From Laspinema olomoucense D3b (lineage in GTDB: Bacteria; Cyanobacteriota; Cyanobacteriia; Cyanobacteriales; Laspinemataceae): a stretch of DNA of 64,000 nt. Location of the stretch: the NCBI RefSeq assembly GCF_025370785.1, contig NZ_JAMXFA010000002.1, positions 1 to 64,000 on the forward strand. The letters are read 5' to 3'. The position numbers were made by a program, and so were the translations under genes. Positions 9,506 to 18,538 of the stretch are shown here, in pieces (position 1 is the first letter of the stretch; each line of letters begins with the position of its first letter). A model generated the notes under the pieces. The model was not told the origin of the DNA and did not search any database. It saw only the letters and a list, made by a program, of their open reading frames with translations.

Positions 9506-10219
9506 ATGAAATTTGATATAATCAAGGAAGTTTTTAATGGAATCATTTCCCTCATTGAGGCCGTAATCTGGCCTGCTTTTGCGGTATTTTTCGTAGTTTA
9601 CTTTGGAGACTCTTTAAAAAAACTCATCAATACTATCAGTCAATTCACCTTAAAAGCAGGGCCAGCGGGAGTGGAGGCGAGTCTTACCCGACAACTGGAG
9701 TCAGCGGCGATGCTAGGTGCAGCATCCGAACACAAGAAATCCAGTCAAGAGTCCTCAAATAACGGTAAAAATGCCGATACAAATCAGGAATCTCGAAAAA
9801 TTATTCAGGCGATCGAGCGCGTTTCTGACCCTAAGATATCTGAGGAATTGCTGACTAAAAAGGTGCTGTGGGTTGATGATTGCTTGGAAGAAAATACTTA
9901 TGAGCAAAAAGCCTTAGAAGTCTTAGGGGTTCAATGTAGTTTTTCTCGGAATACAGAAGATGCGATCGCCAAGATAAAAGCTAGTCCCTATCATGCAGTC
10001 ATCTCAGATATCGAACGTCCCCCGGACGATCGCGCCGGTTACACCTTGCTCGAAGAAATGCGGCGATCGGGCTATTATATGCCCTATATCCTCTACGATC
10101 GCAGCATCCTCCCGGAACACAAAAGGGAAGCGCAGCGACTAGGCGCAAATGGTTGTACCACCCAACCCACAGAACTCTTTGAAACCATCATTTCCGCCTT
10201 AGTCGGTGTTCGCAATTAA
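9506..10219 (+). CDS. Membrane-anchored protein with degenerate receiver domain
   Basis: 237 aa. One hydrophobic segment (about 13-34) is followed by an amphipathic and low-complexity linker (40-115), then a CheY-like receiver domain (118-235). Acidic pocket residues Asp124/Asp125 (LWVDDC) and the phospho-acceptor position Asp168 (AVISDIE) are present. The conserved Thr/Ser after strand 4 is Tyr (YILYD) and the conserved Lys before Pro is Gln220 (TTQP). The switch machinery is therefore degenerate. There is no output domain; the anchor is N-terminal, unusual for a response regulator. ATG at 9506. No kinase is adjacent. Function unknown. Confidence 0.8.
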   Translation: MKFDIIKEVFNGIISLIEAVIWPAFAVFFVVYFGDSLKKLINTISQFTLKAGPAGVEASLTRQLESAAMLGAASEHKKSSQESSNNGKNADTNQESRKIIQAIERVSDPKISEELLTKKVLWVDDCLEENTYEQKALEVLGVQCSFSRNTEDAIAKIKASPYHAVISDIERPPDDRAGYTLLEEMRRSGYYMPYILYDRSILPEHKREAQRLGANGCTTQPTELFETIISALVGVRN

Positions 10220-10300
10220 CCCAGGCGATCGCATTCCCTAAACCACCCGCTAAATTCTGCTAGAATGCAGTCAGGTTTTATTGAAAGTTACCCAAAATCT

Positions 10301-10918
10301 ATGATAAAATCCGTGACTAAACCCAGCCGCAAGTTCCAACATCTAGGCTCTGCTTTCCTCCTGAGTCTCCTCAGTTTATTCCATGCCGATCGCCCCTTAC
10401 AGTCCCAATCCATCGCCCTCTCTCCCGAATCCCAATCGGCATTAGCGGCCCTTAATATTCCCGTAGCTGTTCCCACCTACATCCCCGAGGGATTTACCCT
10501 TTCTCAAATTAAAATTAACCTTTGTTCCTCCGATATTCCCCAGGGCGGGGAATGTAGAGAAGGCTCATCCTATGAAATAATCTATCGGAATGCGGACAAT
10601 GCCTGTGTGATGATTGATGCTATTGGGGGAGGACTAGGGGGCCCCGATAGTGAGTTCCATTACTCTATTGAAACCCCGCTTTTAGGAAAAGTAGAAATTG
10701 GATTTGGTGAAATTCCTGGGGATAGAAATACACCCACCCCTGAACAATTAACAAATCCCCAATCCAGGTTATATAGTTTTCCGGCCAAAGCGACATCAAC
10801 TTCCTCTCCTTATTATGCTGTGCGAGTTCCAGAAAACCGTTATGCCTGTGGCAGCAATACCCGAATTTCTCCTCTGGAAGTCGAAAGAATTCTTCAGTCC
10901 TTGGTTTTGTTGGAATAA
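10301..10918 (+). CDS. Hypothetical secreted protein
   Basis: Not recognised beyond a likely conserved cyanobacterial hypothetical. From ATG 10301 (205 aa) there is a basic N-terminus (MIKSVTKPSRK), a hydrophobic core (FLLSLLSLF) and a likely cleavage region near LQSQS, so it is probably exported. The mature part has paired cysteines (CSS...GGEC, then NACVM and YACGS) that could form disulfides in the periplasm. An in-frame ATG at 10265 would spoil the signal peptide and is less likely. A long perfect hairpin lies just after the stop. Confidence 0.7.
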   Translation: MIKSVTKPSRKFQHLGSAFLLSLLSLFHADRPLQSQSIALSPESQSALAALNIPVAVPTYIPEGFTLSQIKINLCSSDIPQGGECREGSSYEIIYRNADNACVMIDAIGGGLGGPDSEFHYSIETPLLGKVEIGFGEIPGDRNTPTPEQLTNPQSRLYSFPAKATSTSSPYYAVRVPENRYACGSNTRISPLEVERILQSLVLLE

Positions 10919-10927
10919 GGGTTTAAC

Positions 10928-10968
10928 GGAAAAATGGCGATTATATTTTAAAAAATCGCCATTTTTCC
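10928..10968. terminator. 15-bp perfect stem-loop terminator
   Basis: Perfect inverted repeat GGAAAAATGGCGATT / AATCGCCATTTTTCC (10928-10942 and 10954-10968) with an 11-nt AT-rich loop, 10 bp after the preceding stop. The T-rich end of the 3' arm supports an intrinsic terminator. The remainder of the gap to 11300 shows no convincing gene. Confidence 0.75.
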
Positions 10969-11300
10969 AGATTACCAGGGATTACCAATTGTGATAAATC
11001 CGGACCAAAACTAAGGATGGGAAAGGTCCCTGATGCTCAGGTGTGCGAGTTCCAGTGGCAAGGCGATCGCCCCATTAGAACCTACCCATTCTCCGTTGTC
11101 AAATCGGACTTCCCCGCGCAAGAGTTGCCGTTGGGTTCGCCGGAATCTTTCCGAATCAGGATGTGTGCTGGGGTTTACAACTTAGAAAAAGTTGGTATAA
11201 TAACGGTAAGTAGTAAATAAATTTTATAGGGTGGCGGTTCAGTTTCAGGGACAAAGACTCGGGGTCCTATTCACAATAAAATAAGGAGACTTAACGCAAC

Positions 11301-11975
11301 ATGAAAGCTATAACTCTGGCTCAACTTTGGCCCTGGTTGAGAGGATTGGGGCTAGTGGGATTGATGACGATCGCCCCTGGGTGGCATCAATCCAGTGCAG
11401 TTGCTCAACCCCGACTCAATTGCGACAATCCCCAAAGTCAAAACGACATGAATGCTTGTGCAAGACAACGGTGGGAAGCAACGGATCGCGAACTCAATCG
11501 AATTTATCAAACGCTCGTCCCGCAACTCTCCAACAGCAGGCGGCAACAATTAGTCACGGCACAACGAGCTTGGATTACTTTTCGCGATGCTGAATGCAGC
11601 TTTTACAGCAGTATAGCCGAAGGTGGATCGATGCAACCGATGCTGCGATCGGGCTGTTTAGCGAATTTAACTGAAATTAGAAATTCTGAGCTTTATCAGT
11701 ACCGTCGGGGCCAAATTCCCCCAGCGCAAGGGCAAAGTTATCAAAGTGCAGATAACCGCTTAAACGCGGTTTATCAGCAGGTGATGCGGCAACTTTCTGG
11801 GAACCGCAAAGAACAGTTAAGGACGGCACAATTGGATTGGATTCAATATCGCGATTCACTCTGTGAATTTGAGCGCAGTGGTGGCGGGAATGCGGGGTTT
11901 AATATCTGTCAAATTCGCCTGACTGAAGTAAGAACGGAGCAGTTATCATCTCACTTAGAAGAGAGTAATTTGTAA
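11301..11975 (+). CDS. LprI-like (DUF1311) protein with two repeats
   Basis: 224 aa with a signal peptide (GLGLVGLMTIAPGWHQSSAVAQ, read at about 15-36) and two DUF1311/LprI modules, about residues 40-130 and 145-222. Each has the pattern C...N-x-C...LN-x-VYQ...L...R...L-x2-AQ-x-W-x2-(F/Y)RD...C-x(F/Y). The second module lacks the N-terminal cysteine pair and is probably the more diverged copy. LprI proteins are periplasmic; in mycobacteria one inhibits lysozyme. Whether this one does is unknown. A clear Shine-Dalgarno (AAGGAG) precedes ATG 11301. Confidence 0.88.
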   Translation: MKAITLAQLWPWLRGLGLVGLMTIAPGWHQSSAVAQPRLNCDNPQSQNDMNACARQRWEATDRELNRIYQTLVPQLSNSRRQQLVTAQRAWITFRDAECSFYSSIAEGGSMQPMLRSGCLANLTEIRNSELYQYRRGQIPPAQGQSYQSADNRLNAVYQQVMRQLSGNRKEQLRTAQLDWIQYRDSLCEFERSGGGNAGFNICQIRLTEVRTEQLSSHLEESNL

Positions 11976-12128
11976 CAGTTGAGGGGGTTGGGTAACAGGT
12001 TTTTAGGGATTTACGACTGGAGAAATTAGGCGATTTCCCAGTCATTTTTATATTTTTTATCAATCCCAGGTGAGACTATATTTGATTAAGCTATTAGGCG
12101 GCAGAGCCATGACACGAGAGGGGGTTTT

Positions 12129-12232
12129 TCCGGTCCCCTCCCCTTAGCAAGGGGAGGGTTAGGGTGGGGTTCCCCAGAGGCACTTCCGGTCCCCTCCCCT
12201 GATTCTTGGGGAGGGTTAGGGTGGGGTTCCCC
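12129..12232. repeat. Tandem pair of GC-rich palindromic repeats
   Basis: Two copies (12129-12175 and 12185-12232) of a unit starting TCCGGTCCCCTCCCCT, then a variable loop, then GGGGAGGGTTAGGGTGGGG and TCCCC. Each folds into a CCCTCCCC/GGGGAGGG hairpin. Related palindromes occur at 32310, 41808 and 52932, so this is a dispersed family. They sit just downstream of the transglutaminase gene (minus strand) and may end both converging transcripts. Confidence 0.8.
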
Positions 12233-12251
12233 GCCTCACCCCCAGTCTTTC

Positions 12252-15200
12252 CTATACCCTCCGCAAATCCAAGGTGAGAGGATATTCCCGACTGGGTAAA
12301 ACCGATCGCAACTCAATCTCGCCGGGAGTATGTCCCAAGGGAACAAAGCGGGTGATCAGGCGGCTGTGAGCTTCTCGGGAGTTGAGGGGGAAGCTGTTCC
12401 AGTCTACACCCCCCGGATGTTCGGCGTAGTAAGTACAGCCTCCGAGCGATCGCCTCTGCCAAGTATCCACAATATCAAAGACTAAGGGAACATGAGGGTC
12501 GATCGCCGGATGTAATCCCGCTGCTACTTTGCGGGCACGATATCGCACTCCTGCTACACATTCTCCGGCTGTATCGGTCCCTTGTAATGGCAGGGGATAG
12601 CCGTTACAGGTAACAATGTGCCGTCCTGGGGTAGCGTTCCTCAAGAGGACCTGGATCCGCTCCATTGAGGAGTCTACATAACGAGCTGTGCCTGTGGTTG
12701 TGGCTTCTTCTCCTAGCACATACCAGGGTTCGATCGCCCGTCGCAGTTCCAGTTGTACCCCCTCGCGGACGATCGCCCCATAGCGAGGAAACCGAAACTC
12801 TAAAAATGGTTCAAACCACTCCCACTCAAAGGGATAACCCCTATCGGTTAACTCCCGTAGGATATCTCGAAAATCCACCGCAATGTAATACGGCAATAAA
12901 AAGCGATCGTGTAAAATTGTCCCCCATCGCACCAAATTTCCGGTGTAGGGTTGTTGCCAAAAGCGGGCAACTAGGGCGCGAATCAGTAAGCCCAGAACCA
13001 CTGCCATGCGCGGGTGAGGGGGCATTTCAAAGCCGCGTAGTTCGAGCAATCCCAGTTGATTTTTCCAATTTTCCACCGGATACAGTTTATCAATGCAAAA
13101 CTCACTGCGATGAGTGTTGCCGGTGACGTCGATTAGGAGGTTCCGTAACAAGCGATCGATGACGTTGGGGGGAATGTCGGTTTTGGGGACTAAATGTGCG
13201 AGAGCGATTTCTAGTTCATATAAATTTTCAAAACGCCCTTCATCGACTCTCGGGGATTGGCTGGTGGCCCCGATAAATAAGCCGGAAAAGAGGTAAGATA
13301 AGCTGGGATGATGCTGCCAGTAAGTGATTAAACTCCGCAGTAAGTCTGGACGACGGAGTAAGGGACTTTCCTCTAGGCTAGGACCGCCCAAGGTGATGTG
13401 AGACCCGCCTCCGGTGCCGATCCGGAGTCCATCTTTGGTATATTTTTCCGCATCTAGGCGGCTGAGTCGGGCTTCTTCGTAGAGGCAGGTTGTAGTTTCT
13501 ACCAATTCTTGCCAATTAGCGGCAGGATGCAGATTAACCTCAATGACGCCGGGGTCAGGGGTGATTTGAAAGCCTTGCAGACGCCGATCGCTGGGTGGGG
13601 TAAATCCTTCAATGTGGATGGCATAGCCGGTTTCAACAGCAGCATCTTCGAGGGAGGCGATCGCATCTAGGTAGTTTTCGGCGGCACTAATTGGCGGCAT
13701 GAAACAGTATAATTTTCCCTGTCGCATTTCCACACATAAAGCGACTTTAACGCTGTTGATGACATTTACCCGGTAAAGCTTCTCACGTTGCCGGTTGCGG
13801 ACTCGGGCAAAGATATCTTCAAACGGGTGAAAACTATCCTCGGGATTGACTTCTGTTTCGGTTTGTACTTCTTCCGCTGCCCAATTCATCGCACTTAGGG
13901 GTAAACGAAAGCCAGCGGGAGAATCTCCAGCAATTAAGCAGAGGCGATCGCCGGGAGGATGCCAAGGACAAGTTACCCAGCCCTCTCTCTCCTCACTTTT
14001 AGTCCAAATTAAGGGTAAAACATAAGCACAGAGGTCTTTTTCTGGATTTTTATCATAAGCAGCGATTACACAGTTCGTATCCACCCCTAGCCGTTGGGCG
14101 ACTGCGGTAATAAAAATTTTGGCATCTTTTGCCGTATAATTTGTATCTCGGGTTTCCGGAAGGGGACTGTGCCAAATCGGAACCCCATCCTTGCGCCAAT
14201 AACAGCCTAATGCCCAGCGGGGTAAGGGTTCCCCGGGATACCACTTGCCTTGACCCTCATGCAAAAGTCCCCCAGGGGCGAAGCGTTGGCGTAGTTGGCA
14301 GAGCAACACCTCCGCTAATCGGCGTTTTTCTTCCCCGAGTGCGCCGGTGTGCCATTGAGCGGACTCACGATCGTCCTGGGAAACAAAGGTAGGTTCTCCC
14401 CCCATTGTTAATCGCACATCAGCGGCTTGTAACTGCGCCTCGACTGCCTCACCTAACTGGGTGATGGCTTGCCACTGTTCCTCGGTATAAGGCTGGGTCA
14501 TCCTCGGTTGTTCTTCAATTCGGGTTACGGTGACTGAATAGGTTAACTCGCTCTCACAAGGGCCGATTGAGCCGGTGACGGGTTCGGCATTGGTAGGGTC
14601 AGCAGCAGCGGCGAGGGGTATATGTCCCTCGGCTGTTAGCATTCCCGAGGTGGGGTCGAGTCCAATCCATCCAGCCCCGGGGAGATATACTTCTGCCCAA
14701 GCGTGCAAATCTGCTTTATCTGTCTCGGGTCCGGCAGGACCTGCTAAGGGGGTTTCATCGGGTTTGAGTTGGATTAAATAGCCGGAAACAAAGCGCGCTG
14801 CCAACCCCAAATGCCGTAGAATTTGGATTAAAAGCCAAGCGGTATCGCGACAGGAACCGAGGCGTTTGTAGAGGGTTTCTTCACAAGTTTGAATGCCCGG
14901 TTCAAATCGGACGGTATAGGCGATATCCTGTTGCAGTTTTTGATTAAGGTTGCTAATAAAGGTGGTGATGAAGGGGTTAGATTTTTCTAATTGATTAAGC
15001 CATTCGGTTAATAAGGGTCCCGATTCTTGAATTTGCAAACAGGGTTGCAGTTCAGCGGCGAGTTGTGCGTCGTAGGTAAAGGGGTAGGAACTGGCATAGT
15101 CTTCTACTAAAAAATCAAAGGGATTGATGGGATGAAGTTGGGCAATTAAATCCACCTGAAGCAGGAGATGACTGCTCTTTTCGGGGAAGTTAACTCGCGC

Positions 15201-15389
15201 CATAAAATCACCGCCCACCCCTTGCCGCCAATAGAGGGAATGATTCTCTGGCTGAATTTTTAAGGCATAACTATGAATCGGGGTGCGGCAATGAGGGGCG
15301 GGGCGTAAACGCAGGATATGGGGACCCAAAACCGCAGGGCGATCGAAGCGGTAAATTTTTTGATGGTTGAGGGCAACTTTAACAGACAT
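12252..15389 (-). CDS. Transglutaminase-like protease fused to DUF2126
   Basis: 1045 aa. The N-terminal half (1-290) is a bacterial transglutaminase-like module: an N-terminal beta domain (1-90) then a core with catalytic Cys180 (RLGSCRDTA), His229 (LHAWAEVY) and Asp245 (WIGLDPTSG). The remainder (about 310-1045) is the DUF2126 domain, recognisable by RLTMGGEPTFVS and by GTGGGSHITLGG. Such proteins probably act as cysteine peptidases or amide-hydrolysing enzymes rather than crosslinkers. In many bacteria the two parts are separate adjacent genes; here they are one polypeptide. No signal peptide. ATG at 15389. Substrate unknown. Confidence 0.93.
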   Translation of the reverse strand: MSVKVALNHQKIYRFDRPAVLGPHILRLRPAPHCRTPIHSYALKIQPENHSLYWRQGVGGDFMARVNFPEKSSHLLLQVDLIAQLHPINPFDFLVEDYASSYPFTYDAQLAAELQPCLQIQESGPLLTEWLNQLEKSNPFITTFISNLNQKLQQDIAYTVRFEPGIQTCEETLYKRLGSCRDTAWLLIQILRHLGLAARFVSGYLIQLKPDETPLAGPAGPETDKADLHAWAEVYLPGAGWIGLDPTSGMLTAEGHIPLAAAADPTNAEPVTGSIGPCESELTYSVTVTRIEEQPRMTQPYTEEQWQAITQLGEAVEAQLQAADVRLTMGGEPTFVSQDDRESAQWHTGALGEEKRRLAEVLLCQLRQRFAPGGLLHEGQGKWYPGEPLPRWALGCYWRKDGVPIWHSPLPETRDTNYTAKDAKIFITAVAQRLGVDTNCVIAAYDKNPEKDLCAYVLPLIWTKSEEREGWVTCPWHPPGDRLCLIAGDSPAGFRLPLSAMNWAAEEVQTETEVNPEDSFHPFEDIFARVRNRQREKLYRVNVINSVKVALCVEMRQGKLYCFMPPISAAENYLDAIASLEDAAVETGYAIHIEGFTPPSDRRLQGFQITPDPGVIEVNLHPAANWQELVETTTCLYEEARLSRLDAEKYTKDGLRIGTGGGSHITLGGPSLEESPLLRRPDLLRSLITYWQHHPSLSYLFSGLFIGATSQSPRVDEGRFENLYELEIALAHLVPKTDIPPNVIDRLLRNLLIDVTGNTHRSEFCIDKLYPVENWKNQLGLLELRGFEMPPHPRMAVVLGLLIRALVARFWQQPYTGNLVRWGTILHDRFLLPYYIAVDFRDILRELTDRGYPFEWEWFEPFLEFRFPRYGAIVREGVQLELRRAIEPWYVLGEEATTTGTARYVDSSMERIQVLLRNATPGRHIVTCNGYPLPLQGTDTAGECVAGVRYRARKVAAGLHPAIDPHVPLVFDIVDTWQRRSLGGCTYYAEHPGGVDWNSFPLNSREAHSRLITRFVPLGHTPGEIELRSVLPSREYPLTLDLRRV

Positions 15390-15448
15390 TTAGGGTGAGG
15401 CAGCAACAGTGCAGTTTAAAACAGTGGGGGAATTAAGGGGGCGATCGC

Positions 15449-15997
15449 CTACGATAACCGATCGCCACAATTCGCACAAAAGCGGTCATTTTCTTTCACC
15501 GGCGCACCGCATTGGGGACAGAAATTTTGCCGGTATGATGGCGTAGATTCTCCCATACTCATGGACATATTTCCCATCCGCATTTCCATCGGATTCATGC
15601 GCATTTCCATATCCCCCATTTTCATCGGTTTTATGGGTTCCATTGGTTTTATGGGTTCCATTGGTTTCATGGGTTCCATTGTCGCCCTTGGGGGGGTTTC
15701 TGTAGCTTGCATGGCGATCACTTCAGCACTCTCCAAATTTGGGGCTGTGGCGATCGCACTCAGGGAGGACCCTTGCAACTGCACATAATGCGGACCGCGA
15801 TCGCTTTCTACTCGCAAAATAAAGCCCCCAGCATTGCGATATAAAATTGGGAGGGCAGTCCATTTTCCCGTTGAAAATCCACTACTTGATTGTTGCTGTT
15901 GACCCGCCTGAGTCCCAGTGAGAGTCACAATCGTTTGATTGTCCTGATTATCAATAAAAACCTGCTGGCCGTTACCCAGGTTACACAGATATGCCAT
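15449..15997 (-). CDS. Met-rich zinc-ribbon protein
   Basis: 182 aa, not a named family. Residues 1-90 form a probable beta-rich domain (MAYLCNLGNGQQVFIDNQ...). A low-complexity Met/Pro segment (about 110-150) is built from a PMEPIK hexapeptide repeat and an MEMRM/MGNMSM region. The C-terminus is a zinc ribbon, CPQCGAPVKENDRFCANCG. The Met-rich stretch resembles Cu(I)-binding sequences, but this is inference. At the DNA level the hexapeptide repeat is an 18-bp tandem repeat (about 15630-15680), which could change copy number in frame. ATG at 15997. Probably soluble. Confidence 0.82.
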   Translation of the reverse strand: MAYLCNLGNGQQVFIDNQDNQTIVTLTGTQAGQQQQSSSGFSTGKWTALPILYRNAGGFILRVESDRGPHYVQLQGSSLSAIATAPNLESAEVIAMQATETPPRATMEPMKPMEPIKPMEPIKPMKMGDMEMRMNPMEMRMGNMSMSMGESTPSYRQNFCPQCGAPVKENDRFCANCGDRLS

Positions 15998-16160
15998 AAC
16001 CGAGCCTCAAACGTTATTAAACGAGGATCTTTTCTAGTTTAGGATAGTTTGGGGCAGAAACGACGATTAAACCCGAAACGAAACAAATTGAAATTAAATC
16101 CAGGATTATTTCATAAACAACTCCCCAAATTTTAAGCTTCCGCTGGGTTCTATCGCAGAA

Positions 16161-16219
16161 CCCGTCCCTGGTGCTATTGCCATTGAACCCGGGTAAGAGT
16201 TCAGAGGGCCAGGGACGGG
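16161..16219. repeat. Inverted repeat CCCGTCCCTGG...CCAGGGACGGG
   Basis: Perfect 11-bp arms (16161-16171 and 16209-16219), extendable with flanking AGAA/TTCT, separated by 37 nt. Just after it, two diverged copies of TCAAGAA-x3-GTGACAAA-x-TGGGG (about 16230 and 16273) repeat each other. The gap 15998-16513 otherwise holds no gene that could be supported. Confidence 0.6.
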
Positions 16220-16513
16220 TTTCTCCCTATCAAGAAACTGTGACAAAATGGGGAATAGTTTCCCTGAAGAGTTGCCCGACATCAAGAATCGGTGACAAAC
16301 TGGGGGGCTTGAGAGAGTTCAGAGCAAGTCTAATAAAAGTACCGTGAAACTGACCTGAGTCGGGACCCCTGTCATGGCAACACCCGTGACCGAATCGGCG
16401 GGCTTTATGAGGGTTGAACAGGTCATCAGGTAACTAACATCAACAGTTTGTTTAAATATAAAGGAAAAAGCCCGGTCAATTCTTTAACAGCTATCGTTTC
16501 TGGGGCTGATTTT

Positions 16514-16714
16514 TCAATCTACAACTTTAATTGAACCCCGATGTAATCCCTGATAAATTTTCTCCACTAAGTCTTGTTCTCGTTCTCCGACATAACTGCC
16601 GCAGAGGAGGCGCATCAATTGGGATTGATCTTGACGGCTAATTCGACGAGAATTCAGAATTTTTTCCGTCAGTTCGCCTATGGTAGATTCTGACGATCGC
16701 TCAGAGACGGACAT
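16514..16714 (-). CDS. Small conserved-type hypothetical protein
   Basis: 66 aa from ATG 16714 (a GTG at 16726 would add four residues). The sequence is hydrophilic and helical: SSESTIGELTEKILNSRRIS then QLMRLLCGSYVGEREQDLV. It reads like the small cytoplasmic proteins found across cyanobacteria, but no family name was recognised. Balanced composition and a regular amphipathic pattern favour a real gene. No cysteine cluster, membrane segment or neighbouring operon gives a clue to function. Confidence 0.6.
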   Translation of the reverse strand: MSVSERSSESTIGELTEKILNSRRISRQDQSQLMRLLCGSYVGEREQDLVEKIYQGLHRGSIKVVD

Positions 16715-16726
16715 AAGTATAATCAC

Positions 16727-17144
16727 GGTTAAATTACAGTTTCTTACTTCTCTAATTTATGTGTTTTTCCCCTTGACGGGTGTGATATTCTTGGTGTAAT
16801 AGGGCGATCGAGATCGATAAGCCGGAGTGATAAGAGTCACTAAAAGCCGTGACTATCAAGGGGTTGCGGCATTATCAGTGCATCACCACCCTCCCCTTCC
16901 GGGCGGTTCCCACAACAGGCGATCGCAGTCCCACCCTTTTCCCCGTTTTGTCAAGTGGGTGAAAACTACAGAATCTGACTTCCATAAAATAGAGGTCGAG
17001 ACTTCCCCTACCTCTTAAATTACATCAAGAGAACCCCCTAGCTCAACCTGCCGCCCCTAAATAGTTTGAGGCGCCGTCTCCCTTGCCGGTAGAGGTGGGG
17101 AAACTGCGCCTCAAGAGGTTATCCTATCCTGATCACCATCAGAT
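16727..17144. other. 418-bp gap with one hairpin
   Basis: No supported gene. A 63-codon GTG-start frame on the plus strand (16827-17018) looks random. A hairpin TTGAGGCGC / GCGCCTCAA (17066-17074 and 17106-17114) lies downstream of the DUF2267-like gene on the minus strand and may mark its transcript end. Confidence 0.5.
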
Positions 17145-17921
17145 TTAGGCTTGATTCCAGAGTTGCTTCACCTTACCGGGTAACCATTGGGAAATTTCGG
17201 CAATTCGCTCACTGGAAAGTTGCTCTTTGGTGGCTGAAAATACGGCTTTAACCACTCGTTCTGCGTCCGTGAATTCCGGCATAGAACCTTCCTGAGCAAT
17301 CCGGAATAAAAAGCGATCGTCTTTAATAATTAAAGGCTGACGAATTCGGCTGATAAATCCCACAAAAGGATTCGTATCTTTCCACAAATCTGCAACTTCC
17401 ATTTGCAGAGTTTTATCGGCAGTTGGCTGGGCTTCAGTATGCAGTTCGGCAGCAACGCGATCGGCAGCTTCAGTGGTCATCACATCCCGCATTACCCGAT
17501 ACACCACCACGGTCAAATCCCGGGCATCAAAGATATCATTCAGGTTCGCTTCTAGCATCACCTTTTCCAGAAATCCCACATTCTCCGTAGCAATGGGAGA
17601 ACCCGGACGGCCAAACCCATCAGCCGGAGAATGAGACTCCATTTTTTTAAGGGTTTGGCGACCTTTTTCGGTTAATGTGGCTTGTTCCAAAATAATCGGA
17701 GAGGGTGAATTTGCATCCTCTGGATTGCCACCAACCTGAGCCTTAATATAGGCTTTTTCGTTCAAGTAGTCTAAATTGTCGAGCAATTCTTTTTTGGTGA
17801 CTTCTTGCTCAGAAAAATCCGTCAAATTCAAGTTGACTTGAGCATCTTTTTGATTTTGGCTGCTTTCCTTAATTTTTTTCAAAACGATGTAAGCTACATC
17901 ATCTCGGAGTCCGATTGTCAT
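17145..17921 (-). CDS. DUF2267-like protein
   Basis: 258 aa from ATG 17921 (TTG 17933 is an in-frame alternative). Residues 1-95 form a small winged-helix-like region (LKKIKESSQNQ..., TEKGRQTLKKM). Residues about 110-258 match the DUF2267 pattern: LTVVVYRVMRDVMTTEAADRV, then AELHTEAQ, then DAERVVKAVFSATKEQLS. DUF2267 is helical and of unknown function, often in stress-related loci. The N-terminal fusion is less usual. No signal peptide. Confidence 0.75.
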   Translation of the reverse strand: MTIGLRDDVAYIVLKKIKESSQNQKDAQVNLNLTDFSEQEVTKKELLDNLDYLNEKAYIKAQVGGNPEDANSPSPIILEQATLTEKGRQTLKKMESHSPADGFGRPGSPIATENVGFLEKVMLEANLNDIFDARDLTVVVYRVMRDVMTTEAADRVAAELHTEAQPTADKTLQMEVADLWKDTNPFVGFISRIRQPLIIKDDRFLFRIAQEGSMPEFTDAERVVKAVFSATKEQLSSERIAEISQWLPGKVKQLWNQA

Positions 17922-18176
17922 AAAATTCTCCAAAGTTTTTTAACCTACAATTCCTAGCTGCGATCGCCCTGTTAATTCCCCTGACTTCAGCAAGTTAACA
18001 TCCAGGCCGAATCTACCCTATCCGGTAAAATTCTGCCGCTGCCGCTAACCCCTGATTTCCAAGCGAAAATTGGATGTAAGTTAATTAAAAACTTATCTCC
18101 GGGCAATGTACTAAGGATTGCTGACATTTATTTAGTCTTTCCCTACCTTATCGTTTGGGCTAGAGAAAATCCTCTG

Positions 18177-18208
18177 TCTGTAGGATGACAAGCCCTTCAG
18201 CCTACAGA
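18177..18208. repeat. Small inverted repeat TCTGTAGG/CCTACAGA
   Basis: 8-bp perfect arms with a 16-nt spacer in the gap 17934-18538. Nearby (18352-18366) is a second small palindrome, GGAGGCTCTGCCTCC. This gap holds no gene that could be supported. Confidence 0.4.
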
Positions 18209-18380
18209 AGGAAGTTAGGGAGTCTGAGACTTCTATTGGCCTCGGCTAAACTGGGGGGAATTTAAGCATAAATCTCCTTGAAACAGCTTAAAATTATTTA
18301 AAAACCTCTCCACTTCCTGGTGAGGGGGCTTCTGCCGCGTCCCCCTCTGAAGGAGGCTCTGCCTCCAGTTCCCCAGCAAG

Positions 18381-18447
18381 GGCTAATCCCTGCCTATTGT
18401 ACCTGTCCCGGCTTCAACTCTACAGGTACAATAGGCAGGGATTAGCC
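18381..18447. repeat. 26-bp perfect inverted repeat
   Basis: Arms at 18381-18406 and 18422-18447 are perfectly complementary over 26 bp, with a 15-nt loop (18407-18421). The arm begins GGCTAATCCCTGCCTATTGT. It lies 92 bp beyond the stop of the GHL10-like gene on the minus strand. No T-run follows on either side. Perfection over 26 bp suggests a recent or selected palindrome, for example a small mobile repeat. Confidence 0.85.
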
Positions 18448-18538
18448 GCAAAGAATGCGTGAAGTGGCTTCAGCCCGGTCACGAGGATAATACTTATTAA
18501 TCGTAAAAACCCACTGTTATAAGCCCCGTGATCCCCAG

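Noticed and set aside
11017-11220. 67-codon plus-strand ORF before the LprI-like gene
   Set aside because: No ribosome site, no recognisable fold; contains a HIP1 site typical of random sequence here.
16827-17018. 63-codon GTG-start ORF
   Set aside because: Weak start, no recognisable motif, random-looking composition.
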